Of a stretch of 64,000 nt of DNA, positions 18,842 to 27,928 are shown in pieces. The notes beneath the pieces are model-generated. The model was not told the origin of the DNA, ran no database searches, and was given only the letters and a program-made list of their open reading frames with translations. This stretch comes from Bradyrhizobium canariense (GTDB lineage Bacteria; Pseudomonadota; Alphaproteobacteria; Rhizobiales; Xanthobacteraceae), in the NCBI RefSeq assembly GCF_900105125.1, contig NZ_LT629750.1:1984001-2048000 (forward strand), read 5' to 3'. The position numbers were made by a program, and so were the translations under genes. Numbering within the stretch: the first letter of the stretch is position 1; every line of letters begins with the position of its first letter.

Positions 18842-19015
18842 TCCGACTTTAGTCGGACATTCAGACGATATCGCACGAGCTGGCGCTCCTGCGTGGATGC
18901 GCGCTGTGTGCTGATGTGGTGCGGCCATATCGCTTCACGATATGCGCCGCTGTCAATGTCACTTTCGTCGCAGAAGGGCACACTTGCATCGGAATATATA
19001 TCGTCTCACGATATA
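18842..19015. promoter_or_regulatory. Palindrome cluster in divergent regulatory region
   Basis: Three perfect palindromes lie between the solute-binding protein gene and the helix-hairpin-helix gene. TCCGACT-N2-AGTCGGA is at 18842-18857. CATATCG-N5-CGATATG is at 18926-18944 and TATATCG-N5-CGATATA at 18997-19015, two versions of one operator with centres 71 bp apart. A bare CGATATCG core is at 18866-18873. The ATATCG pair looks like binding sites for one dimeric repressor, possibly the MarR protein encoded at 19778. The TCCGACT palindrome is probably for a different factor and lies 33 bp upstream of the GTG start. Confidence 0.6.
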
Positions 19016-19080
19016 CGGATAGCTCCGCCCGGATTGTGCAGTGCGGTGCACGGAAGCAGCCTGGCAGGACAGGAGAGGAA

Positions 19081-19644
19081 ATGCCTGCGAAAGACGGCGC
19101 TATCGCGCGAGACCGGCACGCAGTCGCAGCGTCAGACGAAAAAGTCGAGCGTGCATTTTCGACCGGCGCCCGCTTCAAATTGGCGGAAGACGCGGCCTCC
19201 CCGGCCCGGGGCGGCATTGCCACGTTCGGGCGCGCTCATTCCCGTGGGCTCAGCAACCGCGCCCTGAACGTTTTGAAAATGTTGGCGGCTGAAATCACCG
19301 GCGAATGTGCGACCCGAGAGCAATGGATTCCGTCTACCGCCTTGCTACGGGAAATGACGTTCAAGCATCTGCTGACCGCGCGAAACTGCGGCCCTCGAAC
19401 CACGGCCGAGATCGTCCAGTGGGCGCAATCGCAGGGGGTGACGATTCAGCCGCTACTCTACGCGGGCAAATCGCTCTCGGAAACATGGAGAGACTTGAGC
19501 GCGAAATTTACCGCTGGCGAACTCACCCATGCCGAAATCGCGGCAGCCCTCGAAAAATCCGTGCGCCGCAAAAGCACGACGATCCCGATCGCCGTTCAGA
19601 AGATTCTGTTGCATCTTCTCAATACGGCCAACGGAAAATCCTGA
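19081..19644 (+). CDS. Hypothetical protein with RpoA-CTD-like HhH region
   Basis: A 187-residue soluble protein starting at ATG 19081 behind GGAGAGGAA. Residues about 55-125 hold RGLSNRALNVLKMLAAE and, later, LLTARNCGPRTTAEIVQWAQ. The spacing and glycine placement resemble the helix-hairpin-helix C-terminal domain of RNA polymerase alpha (its GRKSLNEIKE stretch). I infer a nucleic-acid-binding or protein-docking fold; no function is known to me. The N-terminal 50 residues are polar and probably disordered, and the C-terminal part is helical. It diverges from the Liv solute-binding gene and precedes a MarR regulator, so a regulatory role is plausible. Confidence 0.75.
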   Translation: MPAKDGAIARDRHAVAASDEKVERAFSTGARFKLAEDAASPARGGIATFGRAHSRGLSNRALNVLKMLAAEITGECATREQWIPSTALLREMTFKHLLTARNCGPRTTAEIVQWAQSQGVTIQPLLYAGKSLSETWRDLSAKFTAGELTHAEIAAALEKSVRRKSTTIPIAVQKILLHLLNTANGKS

Positions 19645-19777
19645 GGCTTGAGCCTCCCGCCGAAAAGGCTGGAATCATCGCCACCGGCCCGGCATATTGT
19701 ACCATCGACCGGGATGCGCGACGTATTGGTGTCGCCGACACCGGCAATCCGCGCACGCGTGCAGCATAGGGATGGGA

Positions 19778-20254
19778 ATGGCCGTCTCAACAAGAGGACC
19801 ACGACGCCCGGCAAAGGCTCGCGCCCGCGAGGCGTCAGATGGTCGCAATACGCCCGATGTCGTGGATTATGAAGCGCTCGCGCGGCTGCGATATGAATTG
19901 CGGAAATTTCAGGCATTCAGCACCGCCGCGGCCGAGAAGGCCGGGCTGACGCCTCAACAGCATCAGACGCTTCTTATCATCAGGGGATTTTCCAACCGCG
20001 ACCCTGTTTCCATCGGTGATCTTGCGAAGTTTCTGCTCATTCGGCACCACACCGCTGTCGAACTGGTGGATCGAATGACAAAACTCGAACTTTTGAGCCG
20101 GGTCGTCGACGACGCCGATGGCCGGCGCGTTCTGGTGAAGCTGACAAGGGAAGGCGAAAAACGGCTCCAGAAGCTGTCCAAAATCCATTTGAGGGAGCTT
20201 CGGGCCATCGGCCCGACCCTAACCAGGATGCTGAAGCCGTTTCAGCAATCCTAA
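19778..20254 (+). CDS. MarR-family transcriptional regulator
   Basis: A 158-residue winged helix-turn-helix repressor. After a basic, Arg/Ala-rich N-terminal tail of about 28 residues, the MarR fold runs from YEALARLRYELRKFQAFS through the helix-turn-helix SIGDLAKFLLIRHHTAVELVDRM and the wing VVDDADGRRVLVKLT to a C-terminal dimer helix. The longer family form resembles aromatic-acid regulators such as BadR, but ligand is unknown. ATG 19778 has AGGGATGGGA just before it; ATG 19772 is also possible. It lies 147 bp before the second Liv operon in the same direction and probably controls it. Confidence 0.88.
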   Translation: MAVSTRGPRRPAKARAREASDGRNTPDVVDYEALARLRYELRKFQAFSTAAAEKAGLTPQQHQTLLIIRGFSNRDPVSIGDLAKFLLIRHHTAVELVDRMTKLELLSRVVDDADGRRVLVKLTREGEKRLQKLSKIHLRELRAIGPTLTRMLKPFQQS

Positions 20255-20401
20255 GGTTGCGAAATCCCGTCGTCACCGGACTGGGCCGAACTATCCGCTT
20301 GAATTAGGCAGACGGTTGGTGAATTTGGCTGCAACGAAAAAAGCCAGCGCACCGGGCAGCACAATCCCCGGATACAGCGCCTCCCGGGGGATCGAACGCG
20401 C

Positions 20402-21439
20402 GTGGACGCAACCATTTTCCTGTTCCTGCTGCAGGACGGCATCATCAACGGTGCGGTCTATGCGCTCGTTGCGATCGCGACCGTATTGGTGTTTGCGGTC
20501 ACGCGGGTCATCCTGGTCCCGCAGGGCGAGTTTGTGGCGTTTACCGCGCTGACCATTGCTGCGCTCGAGAATGGCAAAGTTCCGTCGACGCCATGGTTGT
20601 TGCTGGCGCTTGGATGCCTGGCGGCAACCTCCGAGCTGGTGCGGCATTTTCGCGAGCTGACCGTGCGGCGCGTAGCCAGGATCGTGCTGTTCGATCTGGC
20701 GTTGCCGATCGCTCTCCTGCTGCTGACGCGAACGCTGGCGCCGCTGAAGCTTGGCCAGGCAGTGGACATCCTGCTCGCGATCGCGCTGATCACGCCGATG
20801 GGCCCGATGATCTATCGTATCGCGTTCGAGCCGATCGCTCATTCCAGCGTCCTTGTGCTGCTGATGGCCGCGTTCGGCGTGCATTTTTCGCTGACCGGGT
20901 TGGGCCTGTTGTTTTTCGGACCCGAAGGCACCGGTACGGCGCCGCTGTCGTCGGCCTCGTTTTCGCTCGGCGACCTCGTCGTGACCGGCCAAAGCGTCGC
21001 AGTGGTGGTGGTCACGGCGCTGCTGCTGGCATTGTTCGCGGTGTTTTTCGGGCGAACCCTGCTCGGCAAGGCGCTCCGCGCCTGCTCGTCGAACCGTATC
21101 GGCGCGCGATTGGTGGGGATTCCGACCTCGGCGGCCGGACAAATCGCGTTCGCATTGGCCGCTCTTCTCGGCGCGGTTTCCGGCGTGCTGGTTGGCCCAT
21201 TGATGACGGTGTTTTACGACAGCGGCTTCCTGATCGGATTGAAAGCCTTCGTTGCGGCGATCCTCGGCGGGCTCGTGAGCTATCCCATGACAGTGCTCGC
21301 GGCGCTTGGCGTCGGATTTGCCGAAGCGTTGTTCTCATTCTGGGCGAGCAACTTCAAGGAAGTGCTGGTTTTCACACTGATCATTCCGGTTCTTGCCTGG
21401 CGCTCGGTGTATGCGCCGCACGCCGAGGAAACCGAATGA
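20402..21439 (+). CDS. livH: LivH-type ABC permease (locus 2)
   Basis: A 345-residue HAAT-family integral membrane protein, longer than usual (about 290-300) because of an insertion after about residue 60 (the [20 protein letters not shown] stretch). The start of the family pattern, [20 protein letters not shown], is near residue 10, and [18 protein letters not shown] near 290. Translation starts at GTG 20402. Its TGA overlaps the ATG of the livM-livG fusion (ATGA). This locus is only distantly related to locus 1 and has its own binding protein at the other end of the operon. Confidence 0.9.
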   Translation: MDATIFLFLLQDGIINGAVYALVAIATVLVFAVTRVILVPQGEFVAFTALTIAALENGKVPSTPWLLLALGCLAATSELVRHFRELTVRRVARIVLFDLALPIALLLLTRTLAPLKLGQAVDILLAIALITPMGPMIYRIAFEPIAHSSVLVLLMAAFGVHFSLTGLGLLFFGPEGTGTAPLSSASFSLGDLVVTGQSVAVVVVTALLLALFAVFFGRTLLGKALRACSSNRIGARLVGIPTSAAGQIAFALAALLGAVSGVLVGPLMTVFYDSGFLIGLKAFVAAILGGLVSYPMTVLAALGVGFAEALFSFWASNFKEVLVFTLIIPVLAWRSVYAPHAEETE

Positions 21440-23208
21440 AGCTGCCTCGCGGACCCGTTATTCCCGGCGTTTGCGCGTTGGCGATCCTGATCGCGCCGTT
21501 CACGGGGCTGCTGCCGGACTATTGGATCACGCTCTTCAACTACATCGGCATTTCGAGCCTTGTCGCGATCGGTCTCGTGCTGTTGACCGGTGTCGGCGGC
21601 ATGACGTCGTTCGGACAGGCCGCCTTTGTCGGCTTTGGCGCCTACACCACCGCCGTCCTGACTTTGCGTTTCGGCATCTCGCCGTGGCTGACGCTACCCG
21701 CTTCGCTGGTTGTGACGATGCTTGTTGCCGGCCTGATCGGCGCGATCACGGTCCGCCTGTCCGGCCACTATCTGCCGCTTGGCACCATCGCCTGGGGCAT
21801 CGCGTTTTTCTATCTGTTTGGCAATGTCGGCTGGCTCGGCGCGCACGATGGCCTCGACGGCATCCCTGCCCTGCGGATCGGCTCGCACGCGCTGATCAAG
21901 CCACGCGAGTATTTCGTGGTGGTCTGGATCGCCGTCATGCTCGCGGTGGTCGCGACGCAAAATCTGCTCGGCGGCCGCGTCGGTCGCGCGATCCGCGCGC
22001 TTCGGCGCAGCACCCGCGCCGCTGAGGCTTTCGGCGTGAATACTTCTGCCGCCAAGCTGATGGTGTTCGTCTATGCCGCGATGCTGGCGGGCCTTGCGGG
22101 CTGGCTCTACGCGCACTTCCAGCGTTCTGTTTCGCCCGGTCCGTTCGGAATCGGAGCCGGCACCGAATATCTTTTGATGGCGGTTCTGGGCGGCGCCGGG
22201 CGCGTCTACGGCGCCATTCTCGGCGCCGCGGGAATTACGGTGCTGCGCGATCAATTGCAGAATTTTCTGCCGTGGCTCGTCGGCAATACCGGTAATTTCG
22301 AAGCGATCGCGTTCGGCGCGATCCTGGTGCTGATCCTGCAATCGGCATCCGGCGGATTATGGCCGATCCTGTTTGGGCTTCCGCCGCCACCCAGGCTGCC
22401 GATTCCGCCCAAGGATCAACATTTGCCCGATCGCGTGCTGCCCGCAGCCGGGACACCGCTGTTGCAGGCGCAATCCGCACGCAAGGCATTCGGCGGGCTG
22501 GTTGCCGTGAATGACGTCAGCTTCGAGGTCGCAAGCGCCGAGATTATCGGCCTGATCGGTCCCAATGGCGCCGGCAAGAGCACCACCTTCAATCTGATCA
22601 CCGGCGTGCTTCCGCTGACCTCCGGCCACATTCAGTTCGAAGGCCATGAGTTGCGGGCCCAGACGCCACAACGGGCCGCAACGCTTGGTCTCGGGCGCAC
22701 CTTTCAGCACGTTGAAATCGTGGCCGATATGAGCGTGATCGAGAACGTCGCGCTCGGCGCGCATTTGCGCGGATCTGCCGGTATGCTGCGTTCGATCCTC
22801 GATCTCGATCGCGCCGAAGAAGCGCTGCTGTTTGCCAATGCGCAACGTCAGCTCGATCGCGTCGGTCTCACCGATGTCGCGTTCAAGCCGGCCGGCACGC
22901 TGGCGCTCGGCCAGTTGCGGCTGGTCGAGGTCGCGCGTGCACTATGTCTCAATCCGGTGCTGCTGTTGCTCGACGAGCCCGCCGCTGGCTTACGCGTCGG
23001 CGAGAAGAAAGCACTGGCGCGTTTGCTTCGCGAGGTCCGCGGCGAGGGAATCAGCGTGCTGCTGGTCGAGCACGACATGGATTTCGTCATGAGCCTTGCG
23101 GATCGCCTGGTGGTGCTGGACTTCGGCACCAAGATCGCCGAAGGCGTGCCCGCTGATATCCGGCAGAATCCCGCCGTGCTCGAAGCCTATCTCGGAGGCG
23201 TATCGTGA
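21436..23208 (+). CDS. Fused LivM permease-LivG ATPase (locus 2)
   Basis: A 590-residue fusion starting at ATG 21436 ([12 protein letters not shown]), coupled to livH. Residues about 1-310 form the LivM permease ([20 protein letters not shown] near 50, [18 protein letters not shown] near 255). Residues about 340-590 are the LivG ATPase with Walker [10 protein letters not shown], the degenerate signature [15 protein letters not shown], Walker [15 protein letters not shown] and H-loop LVEHDMDFV. The domain order equals that of locus 1, but the linker is shorter and the two are not close copies. An open frame extends far upstream but is only out-of-frame reading of livH. Confidence 0.92.
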   Translation: MKLPRGPVIPGVCALAILIAPFTGLLPDYWITLFNYIGISSLVAIGLVLLTGVGGMTSFGQAAFVGFGAYTTAVLTLRFGISPWLTLPASLVVTMLVAGLIGAITVRLSGHYLPLGTIAWGIAFFYLFGNVGWLGAHDGLDGIPALRIGSHALIKPREYFVVVWIAVMLAVVATQNLLGGRVGRAIRALRRSTRAAEAFGVNTSAAKLMVFVYAAMLAGLAGWLYAHFQRSVSPGPFGIGAGTEYLLMAVLGGAGRVYGAILGAAGITVLRDQLQNFLPWLVGNTGNFEAIAFGAILVLILQSASGGLWPILFGLPPPPRLPIPPKDQHLPDRVLPAAGTPLLQAQSARKAFGGLVAVNDVSFEVASAEIIGLIGPNGAGKSTTFNLITGVLPLTSGHIQFEGHELRAQTPQRAATLGLGRTFQHVEIVADMSVIENVALGAHLRGSAGMLRSILDLDRAEEALLFANAQRQLDRVGLTDVAFKPAGTLALGQLRLVEVARALCLNPVLLLLDEPAAGLRVGEKKALARLLREVRGEGISVLLVEHDMDFVMSLADRLVVLDFGTKIAEGVPADIRQNPAVLEAYLGGVS

Positions 23209-23930
23209 CCGCGCCGCTGCTGGATGTTCGCGATCTCTGCGTTTCCTACGGGCGCGCACAGGTCGTGCACAACGTCTCGATCGCGGTGAACACGGGCGCC
23301 CTTGTCACCGTGATCGGCTCCAATGGCGCGGGCAAGACAACGCTGCTCAACGCCATCATGGGGCTGCTGAAGGCCAAGGGCCGCATCGGATTCCACGATG
23401 CCGAGATGAGTTCAGTGTCGCTGGAGAACCGCGTGCAGGCCGGTCTTTCGCTGGTACCGGAACGGCGCGAATTGTTCGCCGACATGCCAGTCGAGGACAA
23501 TTTGCTGCTCGGAGGGTTTCGGCGGTCTCGGGCCGAACGCAAGCAGACCTTGAGCGAGATTTATACGCGTTTGCCGCGGCTGCAAGAGCGGCGGCAGCAG
23601 CTGGCCGGGACGCTGTCCGGTGGCGAACGGCAGATGCTGGCGATGGGCCGCGCGCTGATGGCGCGGCCGGTGCTGCTGATGCTCGATGAGCCAAGCCTGG
23701 GGCTCGCGCCGCGCATCGTTCGCGACGTCTTTCATATCCTGACCGACTTGCGCAAGACCGGCGTTTCCATTCTGCTGGTCGAGCAGAATGCGCGGGCCGC
23801 GCTCGAAGTGGCGGACTATGCTTACGTGATGGAGCTCGGCGCCATCACCACGCAGGGACCGCCGGCGGAAATCGCCCGGGACCCGAGACTGGTCGAAAGT
23901 TATCTCGGCCTGGGCGGCAACGAGTATTAG
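23205..23930 (+). CDS. livF: LivF-type ABC ATPase (locus 2)
   Basis: A 241-residue cytoplasmic ATPase. Walker A GSNGAGKTT, signature LSGGERQML and Walker B VLLMLDEPSLGLAP are all present, with LVEQNARAA after them as in LivF proteins. It starts at GTG 23205 overlapping the TGA of the fusion gene (GTGA), so all three transport genes of this locus are translationally coupled. The solute-binding protein gene follows 42 bp downstream. Confidence 0.92.
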   Translation: MTAPLLDVRDLCVSYGRAQVVHNVSIAVNTGALVTVIGSNGAGKTTLLNAIMGLLKAKGRIGFHDAEMSSVSLENRVQAGLSLVPERRELFADMPVEDNLLLGGFRRSRAERKQTLSEIYTRLPRLQERRQQLAGTLSGGERQMLAMGRALMARPVLLMLDEPSLGLAPRIVRDVFHILTDLRKTGVSILLVEQNARAALEVADYAYVMELGAITTQGPPAEIARDPRLVESYLGLGGNEY

Positions 23931-23972
23931 AATAGAGACAATCAAACCAATAACAAACCGGAGGGAAACGTC

Positions 23973-25121
23973 ATGTTAGGAAATAAGGGATGGATGATCG
24001 CGCTGACGGCCGTGGTGCTGTCCGCCGGCAGCGCGCATGCGCAGATCAAGGTTGGCATCACCATGAGCGCGTCCGGACCGGGTGCTGCGCTCGGCCAGCC
24101 GCAAAGCAAGACGGTCGCGGCGCTGCCGAAAGAGATCGCCGGTCAGAAAATCACTTACTTCGCGCTGGACGATGAATCCGATCCGACCAAGGGCGCGCAG
24201 AACGCACGCAAGCTCATCACCGAAGAAAAGGTCGACGTATTGATCGGCTCATCGCTCACGCCGGTCAGCCTGCCGCTGATCGATATCGCGGCCGAAGCCA
24301 AAACACCCCTGCTCTCGCTTGCGGCTGCTGCCATTCTGGTCGCGCCGATGGATGACAAGCGCAAATGGGTGTTCAAGGTCGTACCGAATGACGACATCAT
24401 GGCCAACGCGATCCTCAAATACATCGCCAAGACCGGCGTCAAGACGCTGGGCTATATCGGCGTCTCCGACGCGTATGGCGAAGGCTATTACAAAGTACTG
24501 AGCGAGGCCGCGCCCAAGCTCGGCATCACGCTGACAGGCCACGAAGTCTACGCGCGCAGCGATGCCAGCGTCACCGGGCAGGCTTTGAAGATTCTCGCCA
24601 CCAAGCCCGACGCGATATTCGTGGCTTCAGCGGGCACGCCGGCCGTGTTGCCGCAAAAAGCCTTGCGCGAGCGCGGCTACAAGGGACCAATTTTCCAGAC
24701 CCATGGCGTCGCGACAGAAGAGTTCATCAAGCTCGGCGGCAAGGATGTGGACGGCGCGATCTTCACCGGCGAAGCCTTCACCGTCGTCAACGACCTGCCG
24801 GCGGACAGCCCGTTCCGGAAGACAACCGCGGCCTTCGTCGACGCCTACAAGGCCGCGAACGGAAACATTCCCTCGATCTTCGGCGCGCATCTCTGGGACT
24901 CCATGACCCTGGTGGAGCATGCGATACCGGGAGCGCTGAAGGTAGCCAAACCGGGGACCGAGGAATTCCGCGCCGCGCTGCGCAATGAGATCGAGAAGAC
25001 CAAGGATCTCGCGCTCAACAACGGCCTCTCCAACATGACGCCGGACAACCACAATGGCTATGACGAACGTTCGGCCTTCCTGATTGAAGTCAAGGACGGC
25101 GCGTTCCACATGGTCAAATGA
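23973..25121 (+). CDS. ABC solute-binding protein (locus 2)
   Basis: A 382-residue periplasmic type I binding protein (Peripla_BP_6). A Sec signal peptide of about 23 residues ends AGSAHA before QIKVGITMSASGPGAALGQP, the standard start of the mature family. It has a strong GGAGGG ribosome-binding site. It uses Sec, unlike the Tat-exported binding protein of locus 1, and the two are clearly different subfamilies. Related proteins occur in transport of aromatic acids and branched-chain amino acids. The gene closes the plus-strand operon and is followed by a palindromic repeat. Confidence 0.92.
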   Translation: MLGNKGWMIALTAVVLSAGSAHAQIKVGITMSASGPGAALGQPQSKTVAALPKEIAGQKITYFALDDESDPTKGAQNARKLITEEKVDVLIGSSLTPVSLPLIDIAAEAKTPLLSLAAAAILVAPMDDKRKWVFKVVPNDDIMANAILKYIAKTGVKTLGYIGVSDAYGEGYYKVLSEAAPKLGITLTGHEVYARSDASVTGQALKILATKPDAIFVASAGTPAVLPQKALRERGYKGPIFQTHGVATEEFIKLGGKDVDGAIFTGEAFTVVNDLPADSPFRKTTAAFVDAYKAANGNIPSIFGAHLWDSMTLVEHAIPGALKVAKPGTEEFRAALRNEIEKTKDLALNNGLSNMTPDNHNGYDERSAFLIEVKDGAFHMVK

Positions 25122-25138
25122 TCCGGGTCGGCGTTCTC

Positions 25139-25248
25139 GTCATTGCGAGGAGCCAACGGGTCGGCGCGAAGCGCCGCCCGATGACACGAAGCAATCCAGG
25201 GGGCCTAGTAAGACGCCCGATGGATTGCTCCGCTTCGCTCGCAATGAC
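25139..25248. repeat. Palindromic intergenic repeat, GTCATTGCGAG type
   Basis: Outer arms GTCATTGCGAG (25139-25149) and CTCGCAATGAC (25238-25248) are perfect inverse complements, and inner arms AGCAATCCA and TGGATTGCT also pair. The whole forms a long imperfect hairpin between the convergent ends of the Liv locus 2 and the SDR gene. A related tail (GGATTGCTTCGTCGCT...CTCGCAATGAC) recurs at about 41323-41353. It may stop transcription from both sides. Confidence 0.8.
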
Positions 25249-25268
25249 AACAAAACGCTGGCCGTGAT

Positions 25269-26093
25269 TCAACCGAGGCCCGTGAGCTCCAGGCTGAGCG
25301 CCCGCAACCGTTTGCGGGCGGCCTCATCATAGGCCTGCGCGTTGGCTTTCGACGGCTGCATGCCGTTGTAGAATAGTCCGGTCTTGCCGGCGACATCGTC
25401 GCCTTCAGCCAGATGCAGGATGGCCTTGCCGCCCTGCTCGACCGTGCTGATCGGCGTGATGCCGCCCTCGCGCACCATCGTGGTGTTCATGTAGGTGGCG
25501 GGATGCAGCGAGTTGACCGTGACATCAGATCCCTTGAGCTCGTTGGCGAGATCGATGGTGAACATGATTTGCGCGAGCTTGCTTTGCGAATAGGCGCGCG
25601 TGCCGTCGTAGCCTTTCGTAATCATCACGTCATCGAAATCGATCGGGTACTGGCCGAGTGAGGCGACATTCACGATACGCGACGGCGCGCTTGCCTTGAT
25701 CAGCGGCAGCAGCAGATGCGCGAGCAGAAACCCCGCGAGATAGTTCACGGCAAAGCGCAATTCATATCCGTCCGCGCTGGTCCGGCGCTCGGACCCGAGC
25801 GTGCGCGAGCCAATGCCGGCATTGCTGATGAACACGTCGAGCCGCTTCTCACTGGCGAGTACCGCTTCGGCAAGCTGTCGAGCGCCGGCAAGCGACGACA
25901 GATCGGCGTGATAGAAGGTTGGCTCACCGTGTCCTTGACGGCGTATCTCGTCGGCAAGCGTTTTCGCCCGCTCCCTGTCGCGGCCGTGGATCAGGACCTT
26001 GGCGCCGGCGGCGGCCAGTCTGGCCGCAACATAGCGGCCGACACCATCGGTCGAGCCGGTGATCAGGACCGTCTTGCCGTCCATCCTCGCCAT
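25269..26093 (-). CDS. Short-chain dehydrogenase/reductase
   Basis: A 274-residue NAD(P)-binding Rossmann protein of the SDR family, closest in character to WW-domain-oxidoreductase/retinol-dehydrogenase-like SDRs. The cofactor motif TGSTDGVG is at about 12-19, NAGIG at about 90 and the catalytic YSQSK tyrosine-lysine pair at about 158-162, after the VNVASLGQ serine strand. There is no signal peptide. It starts 10 bp after the stop of the RraA-like gene, so they are probably one transcript. Substrate not predictable. Confidence 0.88.
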   Translation of the reverse strand: MARMDGKTVLITGSTDGVGRYVAARLAAAGAKVLIHGRDRERAKTLADEIRRQGHGEPTFYHADLSSLAGARQLAEAVLASEKRLDVFISNAGIGSRTLGSERRTSADGYELRFAVNYLAGFLLAHLLLPLIKASAPSRIVNVASLGQYPIDFDDVMITKGYDGTRAYSQSKLAQIMFTIDLANELKGSDVTVNSLHPATYMNTTMVREGGITPISTVEQGGKAILHLAEGDDVAGKTGLFYNGMQPSKANAQAYDEAARKRLRALSLELTGLG

Positions 26094-26103
26094 ATGGTCT
26101 CCG

Positions 26104-26823
26104 TTAGTGGATTTCAGCCGAACGCTTCAGCGCCTCTTTGAGTTTTTCGAGCGTGAAGTCGGGGCTGCGCGCAATCTCCAGAATTGGCGTCTCACGGCGT
26201 CCGCAGAGTTCGGCCGCATCGGGCAATTTCGCCGCGATATCGTGCGGGATCACGATGGCGCCGTGGCTATCCGCGTGAATCAGATCGTCGGAACGCACCG
26301 TCATTCCGGCAACGCGAACCTCGCCGCCAAAACTTTCGGCATGGACCCAGGCATGCGACGGGCCGATCGAGCCCGCCAGCGCCTGGAAGCCCGGCGCCCA
26401 TTGCGGAATGTCGCGGATCGATCCGTCGGTGACGACGCCGATGCAGCCGAGCGCCTTGTGGACGTTGCTCTGAACCTCACCCCAGAACGCACCGTAACCG
26501 ACATCGGCGCCGTCGATGTCCTGGATCACGGTGATACGCGGGCCGTGTCCGGTCCCCATATATTCGTAGTACTCGATCCGCCGCTTGGCCTGTTCGGCGG
26601 CCGGCAGGCCGGACTGAAGGACCGAGCGGATCGTCACGGTCCGCGCGTAGCCGACGATCGGCGGCAAATCAGGAAATGGGCAAACCAGCGGCTTCGTCGT
26701 GTAGCCGATCAGCCGACGCTCCGGCGCAACGATCTCCATCGCGTTGCAGATCGTCGGCGTGTCATAGCGCGCCAAGGCTTCGAGGACGGAAGCGGGCAGC
26801 GGCGCGGATACGGATTTCGTCAC
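26104..26823 (-). CDS. RraA-like aldolase/decarboxylase family protein
   Basis: A 239-residue protein of the RraA/HMG-aldolase superfamily. The metal and substrate motif GAFWGEVQSNVHKALGCIGV followed by VTDGSIRD is conserved, with the Arg-Asp pair used by 4-hydroxy-4-methyl-2-oxoglutarate/oxaloacetate aldolases. Many members are annotated as RNase E inhibitor or demethylmenaquinone methyltransferase, which this is unlikely to be. The upstream N-terminal helix LARYDTPTICNAMEI is typical. It is followed by an SDR gene, which suggests a small catabolic unit for a hydroxy or keto acid. Confidence 0.85.
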   Translation of the reverse strand: MTKSVSAPLPASVLEALARYDTPTICNAMEIVAPERRLIGYTTKPLVCPFPDLPPIVGYARTVTIRSVLQSGLPAAEQAKRRIEYYEYMGTGHGPRITVIQDIDGADVGYGAFWGEVQSNVHKALGCIGVVTDGSIRDIPQWAPGFQALAGSIGPSHAWVHAESFGGEVRVAGMTVRSDDLIHADSHGAIVIPHDIAAKLPDAAELCGRRETPILEIARSPDFTLEKLKEALKRSAEIH

Positions 26824-26967
26824 GGCGTTCTCTCCTGATCGTTAAAGCCGACCGATTGCTCCGGGCCGGATATGATCAGGCTATACCCGACATTGGGAAC
26901 GAACCCAACCGGCCGATCTCTCATGCCAGATATTTCGGAATAACGCCCGCTTGGCCGTCGATCAGGT

Positions 26968-27855
26968 TCAGTTCAGCCGAACTGGCCGGTCGCCCGGTTG
27001 CGGCTCGGAAACGGGCGGTGCGTACGGTGGCGGCGGCGGGGTTGATGGCGCCACATTGGCCGGAACGGCGTTTTGCGCAGCGGCTTTGCGCGCGTGGTCG
27101 CGATAGGATTTCCAGCCCGCCGGCAGGCTCACAAGGTAGAGCACCGATCCCACCGAGAGGATGTGCCAGGGATAACCGATCAGAAGTGCAATGAAGAAAA
27201 CGACGGAGACGAAAACCGGCAGCACCATTTCCGGCGGCACGCGCATGCGCACGGTCTTGCCGGAAAACACCGGCAGGCGCGAAACCATCAGGAACGCAAT
27301 CAACAATGTGTAGAACGCGGTGAGCACCGCCGGAGGCTTCGGCACGCCCAGGAACGCGAGGTAGATCGGCAGCAGTACCGTGATCGCGCCGGCAGGCGCC
27401 GGAACACCGGTAAAGTAATTTGCCGCAAACGCAGGTTTGTTCGGATCGTCCATGGTCGCGTTGAAACGGGCGAGCCGCAGGCCGCCGCTGATCGCGAAAA
27501 CCATCGCCGCGATCCAGCCGCCATTGTTCAGATAATGCAGTTGCCAGAAGTAAAGGATCAGGCCCGGCGCCACGCCGAAATTGACGAAGTCAGCCAGGCT
27601 GTCGAGTTCGGCGCCGAATTTCGACTGGCCCTTGATCATGCGCGCCACCCGGCCGTCGAGGCCATCGAGCACGGCCGCGAACACGATCGCGGCTACCGCC
27701 AACTCCATCCGCCCTTCGGTGGACAGGCGGATCGCCGTCAGCCCCGCGCAGATCGCAAGCAGCGTGATGACGTTGGGCACCAGCATCCGCACCGGAATCG
27801 GGCGAAACCGGCGGCGACGCATTTCGGTATAGTTCGGATCAAGAGGCATCTGCAT
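26968..27855 (-). CDS. pssA: CDP-diacylglycerol-serine O-phosphatidyltransferase
   Basis: A 295-residue integral membrane enzyme making phosphatidylserine from CDP-diacylglycerol and serine. The CDP-alcohol phosphotransferase motif DGLDGRVAR...G...D...D is complete (VLDGLDGRVARMIKGQSKFG then AELDSLAD). Around eight hydrophobic segments follow, and the C-terminal 30 residues are Pro-rich and variable. I choose ATG 27855 (MQMPLDPNYTEMRRRRF); an upstream start adds 18 atypical residues. It lies 73 bp after psd on the minus strand, the next enzyme in the pathway, so both steps of phosphatidylethanolamine synthesis are paired. Confidence 0.93.
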   Translation of the reverse strand: MQMPLDPNYTEMRRRRFRPIPVRMLVPNVITLLAICAGLTAIRLSTEGRMELAVAAIVFAAVLDGLDGRVARMIKGQSKFGAELDSLADFVNFGVAPGLILYFWQLHYLNNGGWIAAMVFAISGGLRLARFNATMDDPNKPAFAANYFTGVPAPAGAITVLLPIYLAFLGVPKPPAVLTAFYTLLIAFLMVSRLPVFSGKTVRMRVPPEMVLPVFVSVVFFIALLIGYPWHILSVGSVLYLVSLPAGWKSYRDHARKAAAQNAVPANVAPSTPPPPPYAPPVSEPQPGDRPVRLN

Positions 27856-27928
27856 GGCCGCTCTTATATAGCAAGCACGAAGCCGCTCCGCCATCGCGGC
27901 AAGCCGCATGATCCCGTCGTTCAGATGG

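Noticed and set aside
20593..21435. Long in-frame extension upstream of the locus 2 livM-livG fusion (an 871-residue reading)
   Set aside because: It is the shadow frame of livH, Arg/Asp-rich with no membrane character; ATG 21436 gives the family N-terminus and an ATGA overlap.
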